A program made the position numbers and the translations under genes. DNA of 64,000 bases from Thalassospira sp. MCCC 1A03138 (lineage in GTDB: Bacteria; Pseudomonadota; Alphaproteobacteria; Rhodospirillales; Thalassospiraceae), in contig NZ_JFJY01000012.1 in the NCBI RefSeq assembly GCF_002115785.1, forward strand, positions 1 through 64,000. The letters run 5' to 3'. Below the pieces are notes generated by a model. That model saw nothing but the letters and a program-made list of their open reading frames with translations. It searched no databases and was not told the origin of the DNA. Of the stretch, positions 27,539-36,533 are shown piece by piece (positions within the stretch are counted from its first letter, which is position 1; each line of letters opens with the position of its first letter).

Positions 27539-28306
27539 TTAAATCCGCCCCTTCTGCCACCCCAATCCTGCTGACAGTCGCTCTGCTGAAGACGTTACCA
27601 GACGGATTATATGTTCAAGTTCGGAATCATGCGTTCGGAACGCAGGTGCCGCAACGTTCAGGGCTGCAATTGCCGATCCGTCCATAGCGAATACAGGTGC
27701 TGCAATCGAGACCAATTGATCGCTTACCTCGCCCCTGCTGAGACAATAACGCTGCTGTTGAATTTTCGATAGTTCAGCAAGGATAGCGCCACGTGTCCCC
27801 AAAGAGTTGGTCGTAAATTTCTCTGGCTTTGCCGGCACACATCTTTCAATCGTTTCTCGGGGTTGAAAGGCCAAAAGCGCCTTTGGCGACCCGGCATAAA
27901 GCGGACGGCGGCGCCCCACCACCGCATGAACACGCAGATCACGGGACGGCTCGCATTTCGCGATGCAAAGAGCTTCGTTGCCATCAAGTATTCTTAGCTG
28001 CACGGTCTCGTTCACCCGCTGGCATAACTCCTCAAGAATGGGGTTCGCCAGTTTAACCAGATCGATTTGCGAACTTGCCGTGATTCCGAGTACCAACATC
28101 GAATTTCCAAGCTGATAACCGTTATCCTGATCCCGAATTACCACCTGACGCTGTTCCATTGTATGCAACAAACGGAATGCTCTGGATTTTGTTAAGCCGG
28201 TTTTTTTCGCTAAATCGGTCACTCCAGAATGCGGATCACGAGCAACAGCCATTAAAAGATCGAACGCCTTACTAACTGATTCTACTTTATAATTTTCATT
28301 TCCCAT
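27539..28306 (-). CDS. IclR-family transcriptional regulator
   Basis: A 255-residue IclR protein. The N-terminal winged helix is seen in VESVSKAFDLLMAVARDP and LAKKTGLTKSRAFRLLHTME; the ligand domain has LRVHAVVGRRRPLYAGSPKA and ends with the usual SSAERLSAGLGW helix. The ATG at 28306 has a strong GGGAGGTGG before it; a start ten codons upstream is less likely. It is divergent from the peptide transporter operon and is the probable local regulator. Confidence 0.9.
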   Translation of the reverse strand: MGNENYKVESVSKAFDLLMAVARDPHSGVTDLAKKTGLTKSRAFRLLHTMEQRQVVIRDQDNGYQLGNSMLVLGITASSQIDLVKLANPILEELCQRVNETVQLRILDGNEALCIAKCEPSRDLRVHAVVGRRRPLYAGSPKALLAFQPRETIERCVPAKPEKFTTNSLGTRGAILAELSKIQQQRYCLSRGEVSDQLVSIAAPVFAMDGSAIAALNVAAPAFRTHDSELEHIIRLVTSSAERLSAGLGWQKGRI

Positions 28307-28375
28307 CAATCCACCTCCCTGACAAACCGAAGCCATACTTTATGTATCGCAGAGCGAAACTCAAATAAAATAAAT

Positions 28376-28405
28376 TTGACACACCACAAATTCGTTTTTC
28401 ATCAT
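28376..28405 (+). promoter_or_regulatory. Possible sigma-70-type promoter of the peptide-uptake operon
   Basis: TTGACA at 28376-28381 and CATCAT at 28400-28405 are 18 bases apart and lie about 83 bases before the binding-protein start. The 8-mer GTATCGCA flanks it on both sides (28344 and 28431) and could mark regulator sites. Match to the -10 box is only partial. Confidence 0.35.
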
Positions 28406-28487
28406 GCCCCCACGAGATCCTCTCTCGAACGTATCGCAAATAAAAATAAAATACCCATCGAACTCCAGCCAATCAGGGAGCCACCTA

Positions 28488-30080
28488 GTGCTTTATTCAC
28501 TGACACGACGTGCCTTAACGGGCTCGGCAATTTTACTTTTTGCAACCTCGGCTGTTCCAGCCATTGCACAAGAAGATACCACCCTGTCTATCGGGATGGC
28601 CGCCGTCATCACCTCGCTTGATCCACACGAAGATTCAAACTCCCCCAACAACGCCACAAGCCGCAATATCTTTGACAGCCTTATCAATCGCGGCGGGTCG
28701 GCCGAAAACAAACCGCAGCTTGCGACCTCATGGGAGGTGCTTGACAGCACCCACTGGCGTTTCAAGCTTCGTGAAGGCGTCAAATTCCATGACGGTTCAA
28801 CATTTGACTCCGAAGACGTTGTGGCTTCATTGCTCCGTGCCCGAGACAAGGAAAGCAAGGCCTTTGCCTCTTACACCCGCAATATTGCAGAAGTGACAGC
28901 AGATGGCCCAAATGCTGTCATCGTCGAGACCACTGTTGCAGATCCGATGATCCTGAACTCGCTAAGCCGTATCCGCATCATCAGCTCTGACTATGCAGAT
29001 GCCACTGTCGCCGATTTCGAAAACGGAAAAGCGGCAACAGGCACCGGTCCCTTCAAGTTTGTTTCTTATACCCCTGGGGATCGGATCGAGCTGGACCGCA
29101 ATGACGACTATTTTGCGGGCCCTTCAGAATGGTCGCATGTCACCATCCGGATGGTTCCCGACAATGGCGGTCGTCTGGCATCTTTGCTTGCCGGTGACCT
29201 GGACCTGATTGAAGCTTTGCCCGCGGAAGGCGTAGATCGTGTAGAAAGCAGTGATGGCATGCACATCATTCGCGGACAATCAACCCGTCTTGTATATCTT
29301 GGCATGGACGTCGCTCGCGATCAGACACCGTTCGTAACAGCGAAAGATGGCTCGGCACTGGGCACCAATCCGTTCAAGGACGAGCGCGTTCGCAAAGCGC
29401 TTCTTATGGCGATCAATCGTGATGCGATTGTTGATCGCGTAATGCGCAAAAACGGAACGGTTGCAGATCAGTTTGTTGCCAAAGGCTTTTTCGGTCATTC
29501 TGAAGAAGTTGAAAAAGTCGCCTATGACCCGGAAGGCGCACGCAAGTTGCTGGCCGATGCGGGCTATCCGGACGGCTTTGCCATGACCATTCACGGCCCG
29601 TCTGGCCGCTATGTCAATGACAGCGAAGTCCTGCAGGCAGCCGGCCAGATGTTCTCGCGCATCGGCATTGACACCAAGGTCGAAGTCCTGCCGTGGTCGG
29701 TTTATTCCAACAAATACTCGGACGGTGAATATTCGCTGTTCCTGGGATCATGGGGCGTAAATACGGGCGAAGTATCCAATCCAGCTCTCGCCATCGTTGC
29801 CGGTCGCGATGCCGAAAAAGGTACCGGGCGTTATAACGGCAGCGGTATCAATATCCCGGAAGTTAATGCTTTGCTTGATGAAGCCACATCAACTTTGGAA
29901 GAAGCAGCACGCGAGCCGCTTTTGAAGGAAGTTTCAAAACTGGTCTTCAACAATAACTGGTTGCTCCCGATGCACTACGAGAACGTGGTCATGGGCGCAA
30001 AATCCAATATCATCTACAAGCCGCGTGGCGATAAATACACGCTGGCCTATGAAGTGCATAATTCCGCAAAGTCGGAATAA
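28488..30080 (+). CDS. Peptide ABC transporter substrate-binding protein (DppA-like)
   Basis: A 530-residue family-5 extracellular binding protein. A GTG at 28488 with GGGAG upstream gives a good signal peptide (SLTRRALTGSAILLFATSA, then VPAIAQEDT); an earlier ATG in frame overlaps the probable promoter and gives a poor leader. Family features are WRFKLREGVKFHDGSTFDSE, KAATGTGPFKFVSYTPGDR and RKALLMAINRDAIVDRVMRK. It feeds the Dpp-type transporter encoded at 32627-36533. The gamma-glutamyltransferase-type enzyme in the same operon hints at gamma-glutamyl peptides or glutathione-like substrates. Confidence 0.9.
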   Translation: MLYSLTRRALTGSAILLFATSAVPAIAQEDTTLSIGMAAVITSLDPHEDSNSPNNATSRNIFDSLINRGGSAENKPQLATSWEVLDSTHWRFKLREGVKFHDGSTFDSEDVVASLLRARDKESKAFASYTRNIAEVTADGPNAVIVETTVADPMILNSLSRIRIISSDYADATVADFENGKAATGTGPFKFVSYTPGDRIELDRNDDYFAGPSEWSHVTIRMVPDNGGRLASLLAGDLDLIEALPAEGVDRVESSDGMHIIRGQSTRLVYLGMDVARDQTPFVTAKDGSALGTNPFKDERVRKALLMAINRDAIVDRVMRKNGTVADQFVAKGFFGHSEEVEKVAYDPEGARKLLADAGYPDGFAMTIHGPSGRYVNDSEVLQAAGQMFSRIGIDTKVEVLPWSVYSNKYSDGEYSLFLGSWGVNTGEVSNPALAIVAGRDAEKGTGRYNGSGINIPEVNALLDEATSTLEEAAREPLLKEVSKLVFNNNWLLPMHYENVVMGAKSNIIYKPRGDKYTLAYEVHNSAKSE

Positions 30081-30089
30081 AGCGAGACC

Positions 30090-30113
30090 CCGGGGGTGAA
30101 TTCACACCCCCGG
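30090..30113 (+). other. Intercistronic hairpin after the peptide-binding-protein gene
   Basis: CCGGGGGTG and CACCCCCGG form a perfect 9-bp, very GC-rich stem with a 6-base loop nine bases after the stop. No U run follows, so read-through into the hydrolase gene is expected. Confidence 0.6.
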
Positions 30114-30146
30114 AAGTCCCCAAGACGATTTCCCACGGAGATAAAA

Positions 30147-30998
30147 ATGCAAGAACTTGGAACGAGCGGTGCTGCTGCACGCGCGCGCGCCGTGTATGAC
30201 TATGGTGAAACGGCTATTTTTGCGTCCAAAGCCGATCCCCGTTTTCATATGCTGCTATATGTTCCGCCTGCTGCTGCCACGGGCCGTAAAGTTGACCTTC
30301 TGGTGGCAGTTCACGGTACCGGTCGCACATCAGCCATTGAATTCCGGGACGGATTTGCCGAGTTCGGCCTGTATCATGATTGCGCTATTCTGTGTCCGAT
30401 CTTTCCAATGAATGTCCGTGGCGATGGCGCACGATCTGGTTACAAATACATGATCGAAGGCGATATCCGTTATGACGAAATCGTTCTCTCGATGGTCGCG
30501 GAAATGGCTGAAAAGTATCAGCAGGACTGGTCCCGTTTCGCCATGTTCGGCTTCTCTGGCGGCGGACATTTCACCCATCGCTTCGCCATCCTGCGTCCCG
30601 AAAACCTTTGGGCTGCCTGTATCGGTGCCCCCGGTTCCGTCACGCTGCTAGATCCCGATCGCGACTGGTGGGTTGGCGTGCGAGACCTTCAGGAAAAATT
30701 CGGTCGACCGTTCGACGCCGAAGCCCTTGCACGCGTACCGGTGCAAATGGTTGTCGGTAGTGTCGATCTTGAAAACTGGGAAATCATGCACGAACCAGGA
30801 TCGAAATACTGGATGGAAGGCGCAAACGATGCCGGAAACACCCGTCCGGAACGCCTTCGGAGCCTGAAGGCTTCGTTTGAAAGCGCCGGGGTTAATGTAA
30901 CGTTTGATGAAGTTCCCGGCGTTGCCCATGACCGATTAAAAGTACTGGGTCATGTGAAGGCCTTTCTTGCCGAACGCCTCAAGGAGAAACGTGCATGA
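30147..30998 (+). CDS. Alpha/beta hydrolase
   Basis: A 283-residue serine hydrolase. The nucleophile elbow is MFGFSGGGHFTHRFA near residue 132; an oxyanion-hole stretch LLVAVHGTGRTS lies near 50, and a C-terminal GVAHDRLKVLGHV provides the probable catalytic His. The ATG at 30147 is preceded by CACGGAG. No signal peptide is visible, so it is likely cytoplasmic. It overlaps the gamma-glutamyltransferase-type gene by four bases. It may cleave an ester or amide in the imported compound; the exact reaction is unknown. Confidence 0.8.
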   Translation: MQELGTSGAAARARAVYDYGETAIFASKADPRFHMLLYVPPAAATGRKVDLLVAVHGTGRTSAIEFRDGFAEFGLYHDCAILCPIFPMNVRGDGARSGYKYMIEGDIRYDEIVLSMVAEMAEKYQQDWSRFAMFGFSGGGHFTHRFAILRPENLWAACIGAPGSVTLLDPDRDWWVGVRDLQEKFGRPFDAEALARVPVQMVVGSVDLENWEIMHEPGSKYWMEGANDAGNTRPERLRSLKASFESAGVNVTFDEVPGVAHDRLKVLGHVKAFLAERLKEKRA

Positions 30999-32623
30999 GC
31001 CGCAATGCCACAATTGTCGCGCCACAACCCGAAGCCGTAGAAGCCGGAGCAGAAGTTCTCGAACGCGGCGGGAACGCGATTGATGCTGCCCTTGCCTGTG
31101 CTTTCGTTCAGGGCGTCGTCGACCCACAGATGTCAGGGATTGGTGGCTTTGGTTCCATGCAGGTTTACATGCCCAAACGTGGCATTCACGAAATGCTGGA
31201 ATTCTATGCCCTTGCCCCCGCAGCATCCACACCGGATATGTGGCTGAACAAGCTGCTGGGCCAAAGCCGCGACGGGTTCGGGTTCATACTCGAGGACAAT
31301 ATTTCTGAAATTGGATACCTTGCCTGTTGTACTCCCGGATCTCTCAAAGGCTATGAAACAGCATTGCGTGATTACGGCACATGGGAGTGGGGCGATCTTA
31401 TCAAGCCTGCGATCCGCCATGCAGAAGAAGGCTTTATGATCCGCCCTCACATGCACTGGTACTGGACCAAGGATCAAACCAGTGACGGGCAGGTCAACAC
31501 ACTCGACAAGCTTCGCTTTTCCGAAACAGGCAGGCGCATCTATTTCCACAATGATGGTAGTGTACGCGGTGTAGGAGACATTCTGCGCAACCCGGATCTT
31601 GGGCAGACATTGCGCAGAATTGCCGAAAGCGGCAACTCGGACATTTTCTATCACGGTGAAATCGCAGAACAGATTGCAACGGATTTCGCCCAAAATGGCG
31701 GACTGATAGGTCTGGATGATCTCGCACAATATTCCGTCTCAAAAGCAGCCCCCGTATGGGGCAGCTATCGCGGCCACAGGATTGCATCAAGCCCTCCTCC
31801 CGGTTCCGGTTTTCCGATGATCGAGTTGCTCCATATTATGGAAAACTTCGACGTTGGCGCCATGACGCACGGTTCGGCAGAACATATCCGCACGCTCTTC
31901 GAGGCGATGAAGCGAATGACAATCGACAAGGACATGCATATGGGCGATCCCGAATATGTTCATGTTCCCGTCAAACAGCTTCTGTCAAAGGAGCATGCGG
32001 CAAAACTGGCGGAATCCATTCGCCGCGGCGAACGGGCCAATGTCGAGCGCCTGGACCTGTCGCAGCGTGACACAACCCACATCTCCGTCATCGACGCGGA
32101 AGGCAACGCTGTTGCCATGACCCATTCCCTTGGCAGTCCTTCCGGTGCAATCACGGATGGGCTGGGTTTCATGTATAATGGATTGATGGGGCGCTTTGAC
32201 CCACGCCCGGGCCGGGCAGCTTCGATTGCACCGCGCAAACGTCGCGCAAGTTCCGCGGCACCAACAATTGTCTTTGATGGCGAAAGCCCGTCGATTGTAA
32301 TTGGCGCCCCTGGCGGCAGTTACATCGCCCCAAGCGTAGCCCAAGGCATCATGAACATGATCGATTTCAAAATGGATATTCATGAAGCCGTCTCGGCTCC
32401 CCGTATCGTCGGTGTCTCCAATTCGATAGACATATCCAACAGAACTCGACATTCGGTCGCAAGCGACCTGCGCAATGACGGCTATACCGTTGTACGTTCT
32501 CCACAGGCTTATGCTTTTGCAGCATTACACGGCATTCAGGTGAAGGATGGGCAATCGGCTGGTGCAGCAGATCCGCAGCGTGATGGAATGGCGATCAGCA
32601 TTAAAGCCCCAAAAAGGAGCTAG
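30995..32623 (+). CDS. Gamma-glutamyltransferase family (Ntn-hydrolase) enzyme
   Basis: A 542-residue GGT-family protein. The N-terminal part has ERGGNAIDAALACAFVQGVV and SGIGGFGSMQVYM; the autoprocessing site is the first Thr of DTTHISVIDAEGNAVAMTHS near residue 360, which becomes the nucleophile of the small subunit. Later GSPSGAIT and IGAPGGSYIAPSV line the active site. Unlike the E. coli enzyme it has no visible signal peptide, so it probably acts in the cytoplasm after uptake. Members of this family split gamma-glutamyl amides, glutathione or acylated antibiotics. Context with a peptide importer supports a catabolic role. Confidence 0.88.
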   Translation: MSRNATIVAPQPEAVEAGAEVLERGGNAIDAALACAFVQGVVDPQMSGIGGFGSMQVYMPKRGIHEMLEFYALAPAASTPDMWLNKLLGQSRDGFGFILEDNISEIGYLACCTPGSLKGYETALRDYGTWEWGDLIKPAIRHAEEGFMIRPHMHWYWTKDQTSDGQVNTLDKLRFSETGRRIYFHNDGSVRGVGDILRNPDLGQTLRRIAESGNSDIFYHGEIAEQIATDFAQNGGLIGLDDLAQYSVSKAAPVWGSYRGHRIASSPPPGSGFPMIELLHIMENFDVGAMTHGSAEHIRTLFEAMKRMTIDKDMHMGDPEYVHVPVKQLLSKEHAAKLAESIRRGERANVERLDLSQRDTTHISVIDAEGNAVAMTHSLGSPSGAITDGLGFMYNGLMGRFDPRPGRAASIAPRKRRASSAAPTIVFDGESPSIVIGAPGGSYIAPSVAQGIMNMIDFKMDIHEAVSAPRIVGVSNSIDISNRTRHSVASDLRNDGYTVVRSPQAYAFAALHGIQVKDGQSAGAADPQRDGMAISIKAPKRS

Positions 32624-32626
32624 GAT

Positions 32627-33601
32627 ATGGTCACCTCCTTAATCCGGCGCATGATACAGGCAGCCTTTGTCATCTTCGCGATGACGCTGATTGTTTTTAT
32701 TGGTATCAACGTAATCGGCAATCCGGTCGATATCCTTATCAACCCGGATCTCAATCAGGCAGAAAGAGCACTGGTCATCAAGCATCTGGGTCTCGACCAG
32801 CCTTTATGGAGCCAGTATCTGAGCTTCATAAAGGGGCTGATGCAGGGAGATTTTGGCGACAGCTTTGTCTACAAGCGTCCCGCGCTGGAGGTCATTCTTG
32901 AACGACTGCCCGCAACGCTTGAACTCGCACTTTGCGCAATGGTTATTGCCATTGTTGTTGGTCTACCTCTCGGACTTTATGCAGGGCTCTATCCGGAACG
33001 AATTTCGTCGCGCCTGATCATGACGGGTTCAATTCTGGGCTTTTCGCTCCCGACATTCTGGGTCGGCCTGATGTTTATATTGCTATTTGCAGTTCAACTC
33101 GGATGGCTGCCTTCAAATGGACGCGGGGAAACCGCAATGCTGTTTGGTACGCCATGGTCATTCCTGACTTCCGACGGTATTTCGCACCTGCTTCTTCCGG
33201 CATTGAATCTGGCGCTATTCAAGACCTCCCTCATCCTTCGCCTGACACGCGCCGGCGTGCAGGAAGTCATCATGCAGGATTTTGTCAAATTCGCGCGCGC
33301 CAAGGGCCTGAGTCAATCCCGGATCATTCTTGTGCATATCCTCAAGAATCTGATGATCCCGGTCGTGACAATCATTGGTCTGGAATTCGGGTCACTAATT
33401 GCATTCTCTGTCGTGACAGAAAGCATTTATGGCTGGCCGGGAATGGGCAAGCTCATCATAGACAGCATCAATCTTCTCGATCGCCCCGTGATCGTCGCTT
33501 ACCTGATGATGATGGTGATCCTGTTTGTGACGCTGAACTTCATTATCGACATCTGCTATACGCTGCTGGACCCTCGCGTCCGGCTCGAAGGAAAAGGATA
33601 A
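32627..33601 (+). CDS. Peptide ABC transporter permease (DppB-like)
   Basis: A 324-residue DppB/OppB-type membrane protein with about six helices, an N-terminal RMIQAAFVIFAMTLIVFIGI helix, and the permease loop ARAKGLSQSRIILVHILKN near residue 222. It pairs with the next gene product to form the channel. Confidence 0.92.
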   Translation: MVTSLIRRMIQAAFVIFAMTLIVFIGINVIGNPVDILINPDLNQAERALVIKHLGLDQPLWSQYLSFIKGLMQGDFGDSFVYKRPALEVILERLPATLELALCAMVIAIVVGLPLGLYAGLYPERISSRLIMTGSILGFSLPTFWVGLMFILLFAVQLGWLPSNGRGETAMLFGTPWSFLTSDGISHLLLPALNLALFKTSLILRLTRAGVQEVIMQDFVKFARAKGLSQSRIILVHILKNLMIPVVTIIGLEFGSLIAFSVVTESIYGWPGMGKLIIDSINLLDRPVIVAYLMMMVILFVTLNFIIDICYTLLDPRVRLEGKG

Positions 33602-33607
33602 TCCGTG

Positions 33608-34543
33608 ATGGATGCCAAACTTGCCGACACCACAGGCGTTGACAACCCGGCATCGCTCGCCGATGCACCACCTCCCAGAAAGATAGGCCCTGCCATCATC
33701 CGCTTCCTTTCGTCTCCCACTGCGTTGATCGGAACGATCGGTCTGAGTGCTGTTATTTTCGTGGCAATTTTTGCACCTCTTTTGTCTCCGCAGAATCCCT
33801 ACGACCTTATGCAGCTCGACATTCTTGACAGTCGTCTGGCGCCAGGTTCGGAAAGTTTTGCAGGTGTACCATATTATCTGGGCACAGACGGCCAGGGCCG
33901 CGACATCCTATCGGGTATCATGTATGGCTTGCGCACCTCACTTATTGTCGGAATTGCGTCCGCACTGGTCGCTGCAGTTATCGGCACGACCGCTGGTTTG
34001 CTCGCCGCCTATTCTGGTGGACGCATAGAAACGCTGACGATGCGTCTGGTGGATTTGCAGCTATCATTTCCAACTATCCTGATGGCCCTGATGATCCTTG
34101 CCATCCTTGGGAACGGGGTAACCAACGTCGTCATTGCGATAATCATTGCCGAATGGGCAACGTACGCACGCACGGCACGTGGCACCGCCTTGGTGGAGCG
34201 TGAAAAGGAATTCATCGAAGCCGCGCGCTGCCTGAGGATTCCGGGCTACCGCATTTTGCTGCGTCACCTTCTGCCAAATTGTCTCGCACCGATCATTGTG
34301 ATTGCAACGATGCAGGTTGCACGCGCCATTGGTCTGGAAGCAACCCTTTCGTTCCTTGGACTTGGGGCATCCGTCACCCAACCCTCGCTCGGAATGCTGA
34401 TCTCGAACGGCTATCAGTATCTTCTTTCCGGTCTGTACTGGATCAGCTTTTTCCCAGGTATTGCGCTGCTGATCACAATCGTTTCCATCAACCTTGTTGG
34501 TGACCGTCTGCGCGATGTTCTCAATCCGAGGAATGCCCGATGA
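33608..34543 (+). CDS. Peptide ABC transporter permease (DppC-like)
   Basis: A 311-residue DppC-type permease with a polar N-terminal tail of about 30 residues, then YYLGTDGQGRDILSGIMYG and the EAA-like loop IEAARCLRIPGYRILLRHLL. The ATG at 33608 is preferred to a GTG one codon earlier. It overlaps the following ATPase gene by four bases. Confidence 0.92.
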   Translation: MDAKLADTTGVDNPASLADAPPPRKIGPAIIRFLSSPTALIGTIGLSAVIFVAIFAPLLSPQNPYDLMQLDILDSRLAPGSESFAGVPYYLGTDGQGRDILSGIMYGLRTSLIVGIASALVAAVIGTTAGLLAAYSGGRIETLTMRLVDLQLSFPTILMALMILAILGNGVTNVVIAIIIAEWATYARTARGTALVEREKEFIEAARCLRIPGYRILLRHLLPNCLAPIIVIATMQVARAIGLEATLSFLGLGASVTQPSLGMLISNGYQYLLSGLYWISFFPGIALLITIVSINLVGDRLRDVLNPRNAR

Positions 34544-35514
34544 AACCATTACTTGATGTTCGCGATCTGGTCACCGAATTTCCCATTGGCGGAAAACAGG
34601 GCCTGCGCGCAGTTGACGAAGTCTCTTTTAAGCTAAACCGCGGAGAAGTCCTTGGATTGGTGGGCGAAAGCGGCTCCGGGAAAAGCGTTACAGGCTTCTC
34701 GATCATGGGGCTGGTAGACAAGCCCGGCAAGGTAAGCTCAGGTCAGATTCTTTTTGACGGCGAAGACTTGGCCACACAATCCTATGAACAGATGCGCAGC
34801 CTGCGGGGACGCAGAATTGCCATGGTGTTTCAGGATCCGATGATGACGCTAAATCCGGTGTTGCGGATTGGCACACAAATGACCGAAGCGATCCATGCGC
34901 ACGAGAAAGTCTCTCCATCGCAGGCCCGGATACGCGCCCGCGATGCGTTGGGGATGGTGGGCATTCCTAGCCCCGAAGAACGTCTCGATGCCTACCCGCA
35001 CGAATTTTCCGGCGGGATGCGACAACGTGTCGCCATTGCGATTGCCCTTTTGCATCGCCCGGATCTGATCATTGCCGACGAACCGACAACCGCACTTGAC
35101 GTAACGATTCAGGCCCAGATCATTTCCGAGTTTCAGAAATTGACGGAAGAACAGGGAACTGCAGTCATCTGGATCACCCATGACCTGGCTATCGTATCGG
35201 GTCTGGCTGACCGGATTGCCGTCATGTATGGCGGTCGGATTGTCGAATCCGGTGACATCACCACAGTCCTTGAAGCACCGCATCACCCATATACCCGCGG
35301 CTTGATACGTTCAGTACCATCCGAAAACAGCCGAGGCACTCGCCTTGCGCAGATTCCCGGCGTCACGCCAAGCCTCTCACGCATGCCCGAAGGATGCACA
35401 TTCCGCACCCGTTGCGAACGTGCAACCGACGCCTGCCGGGTCCGTCCGGGACAATTTGGTAATGAGCTGGACTATCATCGCTGCTTCCATCCGTTCGAGG
35501 AGAAACTCGCATGA
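34540..35514 (+). CDS. Peptide ABC transporter ATP-binding protein (DppD-like)
   Basis: A 324-residue ATPase with Walker [15 protein letters not shown] near residue 42, signature [15 protein letters not shown], Walker [17 protein letters not shown] and a C-terminal oligopeptide-transport domain with [15 protein letters not shown], the Cys-rich loop typical of DppD/OppD. It is overlapped by four bases by both neighbours. Confidence 0.93.
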   Translation: MKPLLDVRDLVTEFPIGGKQGLRAVDEVSFKLNRGEVLGLVGESGSGKSVTGFSIMGLVDKPGKVSSGQILFDGEDLATQSYEQMRSLRGRRIAMVFQDPMMTLNPVLRIGTQMTEAIHAHEKVSPSQARIRARDALGMVGIPSPEERLDAYPHEFSGGMRQRVAIAIALLHRPDLIIADEPTTALDVTIQAQIISEFQKLTEEQGTAVIWITHDLAIVSGLADRIAVMYGGRIVESGDITTVLEAPHHPYTRGLIRSVPSENSRGTRLAQIPGVTPSLSRMPEGCTFRTRCERATDACRVRPGQFGNELDYHRCFHPFEEKLA

Positions 35515-36533
35515 GCCTCCCTAATACCCCTCAAAACGAGTCCCCCCTTCTCGAAATCCGCAAGGTTTCACGCCATTTCGGTTCAAAACCGGATATCGCC
35601 ACAAGAATATCGATTGCTCTGGGGGCGGCAAAACCGCCACCCGTAGTTCACGCTCTTGACGAAGTCGATTTGGTCATTCGCCGTGGCGAGGTTCTGGGTC
35701 TGGTTGGTGAAAGCGGCTGCGGAAAATCCACGCTCGGACGGATTGCTGCCAACATTCTTCAACCGTCATCAGGATCCGTACTTTGGAAAGGGACTGACCG
35801 ATCAAAGTTAAATGGTCGTGCATTGCGTGACGCGGATCTGGCGGCACAAATGATTTTCCAAAACCCGATGGCCGCACTTAACCCGCGCATGAATATCGAA
35901 ACGCTGGTATCAGAAGCGCCAGCCATTCATGGCATGATCAAAGGCAGCCGGGCCGCCTATGTTGACGAATACCTGCAAAAAGCAGGCTTCGATCCGGACA
36001 TGAAACGACGCCTGCCTCACCAGTTTTCCGGCGGACAGCGCGCCAGGGTCAACATTGCCCGCGCACTTGCCGTACGCCCCGACTTTCTTGTATGCGACGA
36101 AAGCGTGGCGGCACTCGACGTATCCATTCAGGCGCAAATTCTAAACCTGTTTATGGATCTTCGGGAACAGCTTGATTTGACCTATCTGTTTGTCAGCCAT
36201 GACCTTGGTGTTGTCGAGCATATTTCAGATCGGGTCGCCATCATGTATCTCGGGCGTGTGGTTGAAGAAGCCCCGGTTGAAGAGGTCTTCGCAAAACCAA
36301 ATCATCCTTATACACAGGCACTTCTGGCTGAAGTCCCACGCATCAGACCCGGAAAACGGAAATTCGAAGCAATCAAGGGCGAATTGCCAAGTCCGATCAA
36401 TCCTCCACCGGGATGTCATTTTCATCCACGCTGTCCCTTTGCAACGGAACGTTGCCGCACCGAGATCCCAAAACGAAAGGAAATTGCACCGCATCACTAT
36501 TCGGCCTGTCATTTGAACGACGTGGCAGCATGA
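35511..36533 (+). CDS. Peptide ABC transporter ATP-binding protein (DppF-like)
   Basis: A 340-residue ATPase with Walker [14 protein letters not shown] near residue 66, signature FSGGQRARVNIARAL, and a C-terminal CHFHPRCPFATERCR loop. A stretch at about residues 25-45 before the core domain (ATRISIALGAAKPPPV) is an insertion often seen in DppF of this group. Walker B reads FLVCDESVAALDVSIQ, with SV in place of the usual PV/PT. It is the partner of the DppD-like ATPase. Confidence 0.92.
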   Translation: MSLPNTPQNESPLLEIRKVSRHFGSKPDIATRISIALGAAKPPPVVHALDEVDLVIRRGEVLGLVGESGCGKSTLGRIAANILQPSSGSVLWKGTDRSKLNGRALRDADLAAQMIFQNPMAALNPRMNIETLVSEAPAIHGMIKGSRAAYVDEYLQKAGFDPDMKRRLPHQFSGGQRARVNIARALAVRPDFLVCDESVAALDVSIQAQILNLFMDLREQLDLTYLFVSHDLGVVEHISDRVAIMYLGRVVEEAPVEEVFAKPNHPYTQALLAEVPRIRPGKRKFEAIKGELPSPINPPPGCHFHPRCPFATERCRTEIPKRKEIAPHHYSACHLNDVAA

